Translations under genes and position numbers: made by a program | Notes under the pieces: generated by a model | The model's database searches: none | The model's input: the letters and a program-made list of their open reading frames with translations, nothing else | What the model was told of the DNA's origin: nothing | Assembly: GCA_963720705.1 (NCBI GenBank) | Contig: CAVRGJ010000002.1 | Location: 248,001 to 312,000 of the forward strand | Length of the DNA: 64,000 nucleotides | Direction of reading: 5' to 3' | From: DASWJZ01 sp963720705 | GTDB lineage: Bacteria > Pseudomonadota > Alphaproteobacteria > Rhizobiales > Afifellaceae | Shown: one piece after another, positions 1-8,042 of the stretch | Numbering within the stretch: position 1 is the first letter of the stretch | Layout: every line of letters begins with the position of its first letter

Positions 1-14
1 ATTGGGGGACAGGA

Positions 15-3000
15 ATGCTGGTGCACAAGGGCCACGACAATACGCCGCGCTGGACGGAAGGCGAGCGGCTGCACCACCTTTTCGAGCAGCGCTGCGACGA
101 GTTGCGCGGCGCGGCTGCCGTCTCGACGGCCGATGCCACCTACACCTATGGCGACCTCGACGCGCGCGCCAACCAGCTTGCGCGCTATCTGATCGCGCGC
201 GGCGTGAAATCCGGCGATCGCGTCGCGCTGATCTTCGACAAGGGCGTCGAAACCTATGTCGCGCTGCTCGCGGTGATGAAGGTCAACGCCGCCTACCTGC
301 CGCTTGACGCTGGCTTTCCGAACGATCGCCTCGAATTCATCCTTGAGGACGCCGGTGCAAAGCGCCTCCTCTCCATGTCGATGTTCCGCGAGAAGCTCGA
401 CGCGCTCCCTGTCGAGACGATCTTCCTCGACACGGACGCAGCCAGGATCGCGGAGATGCCGCAAGCGCGGCTGACGGCCGCGGAAACCGGCGATCCGCAA
501 GACCAGCTCGCCTACATCATCTACACATCCGGCACGACCGGTAAGCCGAAGGGCGTTGCCGTCAATCACCCGAGCATCTGCAACTTCGTACGCGTCGCCG
601 CCGAGATTTACGGCTACGGGCCGGGCGACCGCGTCTATCAAGGTATGACCATCGCCTTCGACTTCTCGGTCGAGGAGCTCTGGGTGCCGCTGATGGCGGG
701 CGCGACGCTGGTGCCGACGCAGGCGGGCGCGAGCCTGGTCGGCGACGATCTTGCCGATTTCCTGCTCAAGAACCGCATCACCGGGATGTGCTGCGTGCCG
801 ACGCTGCTTGCAACGATCGAGAAGGAGCTGCCGGACCTGCGGCTCCTGCTTCTCTCCGGCGAGGCATGCCCGCAGCATTTGGTGACGCGGTGGCACCGGC
901 CCGAACGGCGCATCCTGAACGTCTACGGCCCGACCGAGGCGACGGTGACCGCAACGATGACGGAGCTCTCGCCCGACAAGGCGGTCACCATCGGCGGGCC
1001 GCTTCCGACCTACACGATCGTGATCCTCGATCCGGAGAAGGACGCGCTCGTCGCCGAGGGCGAGTCCGGCGAAATCGGCATCGCCGGCATCGGGGTTGCC
1101 GAGGGCTACCTGAACCGGCCCGATCTCACGAGCGCGAAGTTCATCCCCGATTTCCTGAATATCCCGAACAATCCGTCCGGGCGCATCTACCGGACCGGCG
1201 ACCTCGGCCGCATCAATGAGGACGACGAGGTCGAGTTTCAGGGCCGCATCGATACGCAGGTGAAGGTTCGCGGCTATCGAATCGAGCTGACCGAGATCGA
1301 ATCGCTGCTGATGGAGTTCCCGCAGGTGGCGCAGGCCGTGGTCAACACCTTCGAGCCCGAGCCGGGCGCGGTGGAACTCGTCGCCTACTACTCGCTGAAC
1401 AAAGGCTCGGACGAGCTGTCGCCTGAGGAAATGTCGAAGGTTCTGCGGAGCCGGCTGCCCGCCTACATGGTTCCTGCCTATTTCGAGAAGCTCGCGGTCA
1501 TTCCGATGACGACGAGCAACAAGGCCGATCGCAAGAACCTTCCGGTGCCGAAGGGCGGGCGCCTCGCCGGCGGCAGCGAGAACTATGTGGCACCGCGCAC
1601 CGAGACGGAGTCGATTCTCGCCGACGCGCTGGCCAAGGCTCTGAAGATCGAACGCGTCTCGGTGAGCGACGATTTCTTCCGCGATCTCGGCGCTCATTCG
1701 CTGCTGATGGCGCGGTTCTGCGCCGACGTCAGGCAGAATGGCGGGCTCTCGGATGTCTCGATGCGCGACATCTACATGCACCGGACCGTTGCGGATCTCG
1801 CCGCCCAAATCGATGCAGACGGCGGAGCCGAGAACGCTGCCGTGGTTGCGCGCGAGGAAGTCCGCGTTCCGAGCAATCTCGCGTATTACGGTTGCGGCAC
1901 GCTTCAGGCGCTGTCTTCCGTCGCTTTCACCCTCTTGTGGTTCTGGGTCCTTGTCACGGGCTTTGAGTGGTCCTACGCGGCCGTCGGCAATCCGGGCCAA
2001 CTTTACCTGCGGCTTGCGGCGTGTGTGCTGATCGTTTTCCTCGGCTTCACCGCTTTGCCGATCGTGGCGAAGTGGCTGATCGTCGGCCGCTTCAAGGCGG
2101 AGAGTTTCCCGATCTGGAGCCTCCGTTACTTCCGCTTCTGGGTGGTGAAAGCTCTGATTCGCTCAGCGCCGATCAGCGTCTTCGGCGGAACCCCCCTCTA
2201 CTACGCCTATCTGCGCCTCCTCGGCGCCAAGATCGGGCGGAACGTTGTGATCAAATCGCGCTTCGTGCCGGTGACCGCAGACCTCTTCTCCGTCGGCGAC
2301 AATGCTGTTTTGAACAAGGACTCCGTCATCATCGGCTACAAGGCGCAGTCGAATCTCATCCATATCGGGGCGATCAAGATCGGTGCCAATGCCTACCTTG
2401 GCGACACGAGCCTGCTCGATATCGATACGACGATGGAAGACGATGCGCAGCTTGGCCATGCCTCATCGCTGCAGCGCGGCCAGCGGATTCCGGCCGGCAA
2501 GCGCTACCACGGTTCGCCGGCGGTCGAGACGACCACCGACTACCGCACGGTCGAATCGATGCAATGCTCGGCGCTTCGGCGTTGGCTCTACACCGCGTTT
2601 CTGATCGCCCCCGCTTTGGTGGTGGCGCCAGGCATGCTTATGCTCGTCTTCCTGCTCTACCCCTACTTCAACGACCTCGTCAGAGGCGCCGAGATCGACA
2701 TCCTTTCGCCCGGCGCGGTGATGCTGCTCGCCGTCGAGATCGCGGCGCTCGCCTTTGCCGCCTTGCTGGTCGCTGTCGCGGCGGGAATGTTCAGCGTCAT
2801 CGTCGTCCCGCGCCTGCTCCGGCCTTTCCTGAAGGAAGACCGGACCTATGTGCTCTACGGCGTCCACTACTACATCGCGCAGATCATCACAGGCGCCAGC
2901 AACTCGCGCTTCTTCAACCTGCTCTTCGGCGACAGCTCCTTCATCGTCCACTATCTGACGTGGACCGGGTGGAACCTGAACGCGATCGAGCAGACCGGCT

Positions 3001-4079
3001 CCAATTTCGGAACCGGGCAGAAGCACGATTATCCTTTCCTTTGCGACATCGGCACTGGAACGATCGTCTCCGATGGTCTTTCGATGTCGAACACCAAGAT
3101 GTCGAGCAGCTCGTTCAAGCTTGCCAAGGTGTCGATTGGCGCCAGGAACTTCCTCGGCAACAACATCCACTTCCCGGCCGGCGCACGGACCGGCGACAAT
3201 GTGCTTCTCGGAACGAAGGTCATGATTCCGATCGACGGACCGGTGCGCGAGAATGTTGGCCTGCTCGGCTCGCCGTGCTTCGAGATTCCGCGAGCGGTCG
3301 AAGCGGACACGCAATTTGCCGTCTACGCGGACGAGAGCCTTCGCAAGGAGCGCATCCGCAGGAAGAACGTCTTCAACCTGAAAACCATGGGCTACTACCT
3401 GCTGAGCGCCTGGGCCATGCTCTTCGTGACCTTGTTCTCCGCCTATGTCGCCATTCTCCTCTATCCGCAGCACGGGTTCGCCGCGCTTTTGGGATTCGGC
3501 GTGGCGATGACGCTGGTCTCGATCCTCTATTACACGTTCGCAGAGTGGGCGAGCATCGGCTTCCGGCGCCTGACGCCCAAGATTGTCTCCATCTATGACG
3601 ACTATTTCTGGCGGCACGAGCGCTACTGGAAATTCTACAACTCGCCGATCCACGCGCTCTTCAAGGGCACGCCGTTCAAGAACGTGATCTCGCGCATGAT
3701 GGGCGTCAAGGTCGGCCGCAAGGTGTTCGACGACGGCTGCCATTTTGTGGAGAAATCCATGGTCGAGATCGGCGACAACGCCAATCTGAACGAGAGCTCC
3801 GTCCTTCAGGGCCATTCGCTGGAGGAGGGCGTGTTCAAGTCGGACCGCATCGTGATCGGCAACAGCTGCACGATTGGGACGTTGACTTTCGTGCACTACG
3901 GCGTGACGACGGGCGACAACGTGGTGCTCGATCCGGACTCGTTCCTGATGAAGGGCGAGTGCCCCGACGCGTACACGACCTGGCAGGGAAACCCCGCCAA
4001 AGCCATCCGGCGTTCCGTGGAAAGCCTCGCGCGCCCAGAAGCGACGGCCTCGGCCGGTGCGCTGGAAGAAGCCGCCTGA
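15..4079 (+). CDS. Pls/PosA-family NRPS-like membrane enzyme (A-PCP-membrane-hexapeptide repeat)
   Basis: This 1354-residue protein begins with an adenylation domain (about 1-520). It shows the ATP-binding loop YTSGTTGKPKG near residue 170, NVYGPTEATV, YRTGDLGRI, GRIDTQVKVRGYR and the catalytic-lysine region NKADRKNLP. A carrier domain follows with LGAHS, the serine at about 562 being the phosphopantetheine site. The rest alternates hydrophobic membrane segments with left-handed beta-helix hexapeptide-repeat blocks (for example IGRNVVIKSRF, SVGDNAVLNKDS, VEIGDNANLNESS). This architecture and length match the Pls family, whose founder makes epsilon-poly-L-lysine in Streptomyces; most proteobacterial members have unknown products. 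No condensation or thioesterase domain is visible. A GGGGGACAGGA stretch immediately before the ATG supports the start. The amino acid used cannot be read with confidence by eye. A 2,4-diaminobutyrate-forming aminotransferase lies 7 kb downstream. Confidence 0.88.
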   Translation: MLVHKGHDNTPRWTEGERLHHLFEQRCDELRGAAAVSTADATYTYGDLDARANQLARYLIARGVKSGDRVALIFDKGVETYVALLAVMKVNAAYLPLDAGFPNDRLEFILEDAGAKRLLSMSMFREKLDALPVETIFLDTDAARIAEMPQARLTAAETGDPQDQLAYIIYTSGTTGKPKGVAVNHPSICNFVRVAAEIYGYGPGDRVYQGMTIAFDFSVEELWVPLMAGATLVPTQAGASLVGDDLADFLLKNRITGMCCVPTLLATIEKELPDLRLLLLSGEACPQHLVTRWHRPERRILNVYGPTEATVTATMTELSPDKAVTIGGPLPTYTIVILDPEKDALVAEGESGEIGIAGIGVAEGYLNRPDLTSAKFIPDFLNIPNNPSGRIYRTGDLGRINEDDEVEFQGRIDTQVKVRGYRIELTEIESLLMEFPQVAQAVVNTFEPEPGAVELVAYYSLNKGSDELSPEEMSKVLRSRLPAYMVPAYFEKLAVIPMTTSNKADRKNLPVPKGGRLAGGSENYVAPRTETESILADALAKALKIERVSVSDDFFRDLGAHSLLMARFCADVRQNGGLSDVSMRDIYMHRTVADLAAQIDADGGAENAAVVAREEVRVPSNLAYYGCGTLQALSSVAFTLLWFWVLVTGFEWSYAAVGNPGQLYLRLAACVLIVFLGFTALPIVAKWLIVGRFKAESFPIWSLRYFRFWVVKALIRSAPISVFGGTPLYYAYLRLLGAKIGRNVVIKSRFVPVTADLFSVGDNAVLNKDSVIIGYKAQSNLIHIGAIKIGANAYLGDTSLLDIDTTMEDDAQLGHASSLQRGQRIPAGKRYHGSPAVETTTDYRTVESMQCSALRRWLYTAFLIAPALVVAPGMLMLVFLLYPYFNDLVRGAEIDILSPGAVMLLAVEIAALAFAALLVAVAAGMFSVIVVPRLLRPFLKEDRTYVLYGVHYYIAQIITGASNSRFFNLLFGDSSFIVHYLTWTGWNLNAIEQTGSNFGTGQKHDYPFLCDIGTGTIVSDGLSMSNTKMSSSSFKLAKVSIGARNFLGNNIHFPAGARTGDNVLLGTKVMIPIDGPVRENVGLLGSPCFEIPRAVEADTQFAVYADESLRKERIRRKNVFNLKTMGYYLLSAWAMLFVTLFSAYVAILLYPQHGFAALLGFGVAMTLVSILYYTFAEWASIGFRRLTPKIVSIYDDYFWRHERYWKFYNSPIHALFKGTPFKNVISRMMGVKVGRKVFDDGCHFVEKSMVEIGDNANLNESSVLQGHSLEEGVFKSDRIVIGNSCTIGTLTFVHYGVTTGDNVVLDPDSFLMKGECPDAYTTWQGNPAKAIRRSVESLARPEATASAGALEEAA

Positions 4080-4157
4080 GGCGGCCTTCACGCCGATCCT
4101 CCGATGGCGCCGGTTGGGCGTAAATCGCCGATGATGCGCCCCACGAGGAGAAATCAA

Positions 4158-5528
4158 GTGAAGCCACTTGCTCGTGGGGTCTGCATTGCCGCAGCGGCGT
4201 TCGGCGCAGTCGCTGTGGTCGTCGGGGCGCCCGCGCCCTCGGCGGGGGCCGCGGCGGCCCGATATCGTAACATCGACGCGCTGGTGACGCTCGGCGGCGT
4301 GTGGCGTTCGCGCGGTTATGGCTGGATCTGGTCCGTCGAGGGCGGGGAGATCAAGACCTACGATGAGAGCGGAACGCTCTGTCTTGAGAATTCCGACGTG
4401 GTCTACGACGTCGAAGATCTGAATATCCGGTTCGAGACGAACGAAGACGAAAGCCAGATCAGCGTCTCGCTCGGCGACCCCGCCTACAAATACACGTTCG
4501 ACCGCATCCCCGAGCTGCCCGAGGCGTGTCGTCGCGAGCACGCGTCCGACCCGCTTTCCGTGTTTGATGCTGCCGTCGAGACTATTGCCAGCCACTACGC
4601 CTTCCTCGAAACCCGGAAGATCGACTGGCCGACTCTCGTCGCGAGCACGCGCTCGAAGATCACAGGCGACACGACCGAAACGCAGCTTTACGACGCCGTG
4701 CGCGAGCTGCTGTCGCATTTTCACGATGCGCATATCGGCCTCGAGGCAACCGTCGGCGACCGGGATTTCGAGTACTATCCGGACGATGACGGCCCGGCGC
4801 CGGAGCCGCTGACCGCCGACGCCAATACCGAAACCAGCCTGCCCGGTTTTTGGAACTATCGCATCGTCGGAAAGCTGCTGGGGGACACGCATCATGCCGC
4901 TGCGGGTGGGGACATCACTTATGGCCTGATCGACAGCGACATAGGCTATCTCGGCATTGCCGCGATGTCGGGCTATTCGCACGCCACCCTCGATCAGGCG
5001 CTCGACCGCGCGCTCAAGATGTTCGAGAGCGCAAAGGCGGTCATCGTCGATGTCAGTATGAACGACGGCGGTCATGACACGATTGCAAGGAGCATCGCGT
5101 CCCGTTTCGCGGCCGACTCGGCGATCGGCTACTTCAAATATGCCGGCGACGGCGCGGGCGCGAGTCCACAGCCCGTCTACATCCTGCCGAGCGCCAGGCG
5201 CCGCTACACAGGCCGCGTTTATCTGATGACGAGCCACGCGACATTGAGCGCCGGGGAGGTCTTCGTGCTTGCGATGCGCTCGCTGCCCAACGTTACCCAG
5301 ATCGGCGAGCGGACCAACGGCTCCTTTTCCGATGTCCTGTCGAAGCCGCTTCCGAACGGGTGGCTGCTCGATCTTTCGAACGAGATCTACCTGGATTCCA
5401 CCGGCGCGCTTTGGGAGGGCGTCGGAATCCCGCCGAAGATTGCGCTCAGGATACGGCCGCGGCGGCATGCTTCGGATATCGACGTGGAAGCCGCGCGCGC
5501 GGTCGTCGATTTCATCCGCAGCCATTGA
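4158..5528 (+). CDS. Exported S41-family peptidase-like protein
   Basis: I chose the GTG at 4158 because GAGGAG lies 7 bases upstream; in-frame ATGs from 4104 lack such a site. The product (456 residues) then starts with a signal peptide (VKPLARG, hydrophobic Ala/Val stretch, PSAGAAA). The C-terminal half resembles the tail-specific protease (S41) fold: VIVDVSMNDGGHDTIARSIASRF, then TSHATLSAGEVFVLAMRSLP, whose serine sits where the S41 nucleophile is expected, then IGERTNGSFSDVLSKPLPNGW. The lysine that often completes the dyad in CtpA-type enzymes is not obvious in the GERTNGS segment, so this is either a divergent S41 branch or a non-catalytic relative. It lies 78 bases after the Pls-like gene on the same strand and may be cotranscribed. 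Confidence 0.75.
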   Translation: MKPLARGVCIAAAAFGAVAVVVGAPAPSAGAAAARYRNIDALVTLGGVWRSRGYGWIWSVEGGEIKTYDESGTLCLENSDVVYDVEDLNIRFETNEDESQISVSLGDPAYKYTFDRIPELPEACRREHASDPLSVFDAAVETIASHYAFLETRKIDWPTLVASTRSKITGDTTETQLYDAVRELLSHFHDAHIGLEATVGDRDFEYYPDDDGPAPEPLTADANTETSLPGFWNYRIVGKLLGDTHHAAAGGDITYGLIDSDIGYLGIAAMSGYSHATLDQALDRALKMFESAKAVIVDVSMNDGGHDTIARSIASRFAADSAIGYFKYAGDGAGASPQPVYILPSARRRYTGRVYLMTSHATLSAGEVFVLAMRSLPNVTQIGERTNGSFSDVLSKPLPNGWLLDLSNEIYLDSTGALWEGVGIPPKIALRIRPRRHASDIDVEAARAVVDFIRSH

Positions 5529-5572
5529 GGCGGCCGGCATACGTCACGTTTCGCGCGACCGTCGAAACCCTT

Positions 5573-5589
5573 TTTCAGAAGTTCTGAAA
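5573..5589. promoter_or_regulatory. 17-bp perfect palindrome, possible operator
   Basis: TTTCAGAAGTTCTGAAA is an 8-bp inverted repeat around a single G. It lies between the S41-like gene and the small exported protein at 5665. No T-run follows that would make it a classic terminator. It could bind a dimeric regulator or end the upstream transcript. No matching copy was noticed elsewhere in the window. Confidence 0.35.
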
Positions 5590-5664
5590 CAGGCTGGAAA
5601 CGGCAGGCTGCCAATGACACGCCCGCCGGACGATGAAAGAGCCCTCCGGCAGGGGAGAACTCCG

Positions 5665-5985
5665 ATGACGCGCCTGATGATGACGTTCAGAACAGTCCTG
5701 ATCGCCGGAGCCGGAGCGGCAACGCTTATGCTCCTGCCGGCAGTCGCCAACGCCGAGCAATGCCGCCACACCGTGGACGAGGACGGCGACCCCGTCGTGA
5801 TGTGCGGTTCCGTCGCCTACTATTCCAACGCGCAGGACGCCACCGACACCACGGATGACGGCGACACCAGCGACACCGAAGATCAAGGCACGCTCTTTGT
5901 CGATCCCGAGGACTGCGTGCCGGGCAAGTACTACATGATGGAAATGGCTGACGACGACTTCAGCGTCCCGGTGAAGTGCCGCTGA
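5665..5985 (+). CDS. Small acidic exported protein with four cysteines, unknown function
   Basis: AGGGGAG at 5651-5657 precedes the ATG at 5665 by a normal distance and decides the start; longer in-frame reading would run into the upstream gene. The 106-residue product has a signal peptide (MTRLMMTFRTVLIAGAGAA, then LPAVANA cleavage-like end). The mature part is very acidic, with a Thr/Asp/Ser-rich linker (DATDTTDDGDTSDTEDQG) and four cysteines in EQC, VMC, EDC and VKC contexts, enough for two disulfides. I do not recognise a family. A calcium- or cation-binding envelope protein is conceivable from its composition, but this is a guess. Confidence 0.65.
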   Translation: MTRLMMTFRTVLIAGAGAATLMLLPAVANAEQCRHTVDEDGDPVVMCGSVAYYSNAQDATDTTDDGDTSDTEDQGTLFVDPEDCVPGKYYMMEMADDDFSVPVKCR

Positions 5986-6062
5986 GTGTAGCCGCGATGT
6001 CGGGGTGACCTGGGCTGCGCGGCACGTACGCGTACCGTGCAGCCCGTGGCGGCGCGTCCCAG

Positions 6063-7913
6063 TCAGGGGCCGCACGCTTCCGCCGGTGCTCCGTCTCTTG
6101 CCGCGAGAACGTCCTTCATTTGAAGATAGGCAATGGCCGCGATCTCGCGGCTCCGGCGCCAATCGAGAAGCCGGATTTCCGCCGGAACCGTCGGCGACAC
6201 GAAGAGGTCGCCGGGAGCGCTCATCCTCTTGATGCTCTCGCTCGACAGGAACATTCCCCGCAAGACGATTGAAACCAGCGTCGGATAGTCCACTGTCCGC
6301 CGCCGCATGATGAGGTGACGCAAGAGGGTCCCGCGCGTCGGCAGCTGCGCATAGGCCTTGGTGAAGCGCCATTCGCCCGTATGCTGGAACAGCACTACGA
6401 TATTCGGGCCGAGTTTCAGCTTTCGCATCACATCCACCGGAACGTTGTCGACCAGCGCCCCGTCGACGAGCACGTCGCCCTCCTCCTTGATGAAGGGCGG
6501 GAGGATGCCGGGAATGGCGGTCGAAGCGCGCACCGCTTCCCAAAGAAGCCCTCGTCGATGCACGTGCATTTGGCGGCTCGTAAGGTTCGCGGACACGGCA
6601 AAGCAGTTCAGCGGCAAGTCCTCCATCCTTCGCTCGCCGTAATGGCGCTGCAGCGAAGCATCGAACGCGCGATGGTCGAGGAGGCTGTGGATCGGAACGG
6701 TAACGCGGCGCATGGTGCGATTGCGCACGAACATCTCCTCGGCGCGATCGAGGATCGCGTCCGGCTCAAACCCGGCGGCGAGCGCCGCGGCGACACCAGC
6801 CCCGACGCTGGTGCCGCCGATGAAGTCGATCGCGACTCCGGCCTCCTTTAGCGCCTTCGCCACGCCGATATGGGCGCAACCGAACACGCCGCCGCCGCCA
6901 AGCACCAGCCCCGTCGCCGTGCCGGTCATGAACCGCGCCAGGCGCTCGAAATCGGATTGGCTGTCGAGCGCGACGTGGTGATGAAGGGCGACGTCGCGGC
7001 GGTCGAGCCAGCGCCGAGCGGCAGAGATCGGCTCGGCGGATTTTTCCCGGCAGATGACGAGGCCAAGGTGCTCCGGAATGAAGAACCGCATGGCCTCCCG
7101 TTCGATCTGCGAAGGTTCGACCGCGCTGGTCGCCGTTTCGGCTTGCGACGCGACAAGGAGGAGCTCGTCGGCAAAGTTCAGACAGAGCCGCGATGACTCA
7201 AAGGCGTCGCGCTCGAGGACGAAGAGGACGATGTCGGCGCTCCGTTCGATGCCGGTTACGAAAGCGCCTATTGCCGTCTCGCCATAGGCGGAGAGCTTCG
7301 TCCGGATCGTGTCGGCGGAGACGACGGCCACCTTTCGCGGCGCAAGCGCGCGCGTCAATCGCTCCAGGAAACCGGCCGGCAAAACGCCGCTTGCGCCGAT
7401 CGGCAGCAGCGCCACCGTTCGCGCCGGCCGTGCCTTGAGCGTCGGCGATGCAGCAGTCACGGCCGCCAAGCGGACCGCTACGGATGTCAGGATGCGCGTC
7501 TGGATACCCGGCGCATGACGCACGATGTTCGCGTAGGCCTCACGGGTCAGAAGCAGGACCTCGCTATCGCGGGCTGCGACAACGTTCGCGGTGCGGGTCA
7601 CGTTGCCGAAGAATGCCAGCTCTCCGATGGGCTCGCCCGGACCGATCTCAGCGATCACGCCGGGCCGGCTGTCGAGCGTCACGAAAAAGCGCCCGGCAAG
7701 GACGATGTAGAGCTCGTTGGTCGGGTCGCCCTGGCGGACGAGCATGGTCCCGCGCGGCACGCGCAGCGTGACGGCCTCCTTCTCGAACCGGAGTCGGTCC
7801 TCTTCGGTCAGCTCCGCCAGCCCCGGAACGGAGGCAAAAGCGCCCAGGGTCGGCCCATCGGTTCTGTTTCTGTCCAAACCCAGGCCCTCCCGAGACCTGA
7901 TGCGACGCGTCAT
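6063..7913 (-). CDS. Cyclic-nucleotide-binding patatin-like phospholipase
   Basis: This 616-residue protein combines a CAP_ED cyclic-nucleotide-binding domain near the N terminus (LVRQGDPTNELYIVLAGRF, GPGEPIGELAFF) with a C-terminal patatin domain. The patatin part has the oxyanion loop GLVLGGGGVFGCAHIG, the nucleophile elbow GGTSVG (serine near residue 369) and the catalytic-aspartate motif DGALVDNVP (near residue 483). This is the NTE/RssA-like layout of bacterial serine esterases that cleave lysophospholipids. The regulatory domain suggests ligand-controlled activity; whether it still binds cAMP or cGMP is not evident. The gene is divergent from ppc with about 130 bases between them. The start has only a weak ribosome-binding site. 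Confidence 0.87.
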   Translation of the reverse strand: MTRRIRSREGLGLDRNRTDGPTLGAFASVPGLAELTEEDRLRFEKEAVTLRVPRGTMLVRQGDPTNELYIVLAGRFFVTLDSRPGVIAEIGPGEPIGELAFFGNVTRTANVVAARDSEVLLLTREAYANIVRHAPGIQTRILTSVAVRLAAVTAASPTLKARPARTVALLPIGASGVLPAGFLERLTRALAPRKVAVVSADTIRTKLSAYGETAIGAFVTGIERSADIVLFVLERDAFESSRLCLNFADELLLVASQAETATSAVEPSQIEREAMRFFIPEHLGLVICREKSAEPISAARRWLDRRDVALHHHVALDSQSDFERLARFMTGTATGLVLGGGGVFGCAHIGVAKALKEAGVAIDFIGGTSVGAGVAAALAAGFEPDAILDRAEEMFVRNRTMRRVTVPIHSLLDHRAFDASLQRHYGERRMEDLPLNCFAVSANLTSRQMHVHRRGLLWEAVRASTAIPGILPPFIKEEGDVLVDGALVDNVPVDVMRKLKLGPNIVVLFQHTGEWRFTKAYAQLPTRGTLLRHLIMRRRTVDYPTLVSIVLRGMFLSSESIKRMSAPGDLFVSPTVPAEIRLLDWRRSREIAAIAYLQMKDVLAARDGAPAEACGP

Positions 7914-8042
7914 AGGCGTTCTTTTCGGCCCGTTTCCCTCGGCGCAAGCCGAGCGACCTGGGCTTGACCGGCTATCCTCAGATCAAAGAGAGTGAAAGCC
8001 AGCCTTCCTTTCTAGCGCGCTCTGTCGTCGCTCGGAACTCCC

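Noticed and set aside
1967..3598. 543-codon plus-strand frame inside the Pls-like gene
   Set aside because: Arg/Pro-rich alternate frame; the main frame is continuous with hexapeptide repeats through the same region.
2463..5540. Very long minus-strand open frame (1025 codons) opposite the Pls-like and S41-like genes
   Set aside because: The translation is rich in Arg, Asp, His and Val without domains and mirrors the codon bias of the opposite genes. The plus-strand proteins have clear family motifs.
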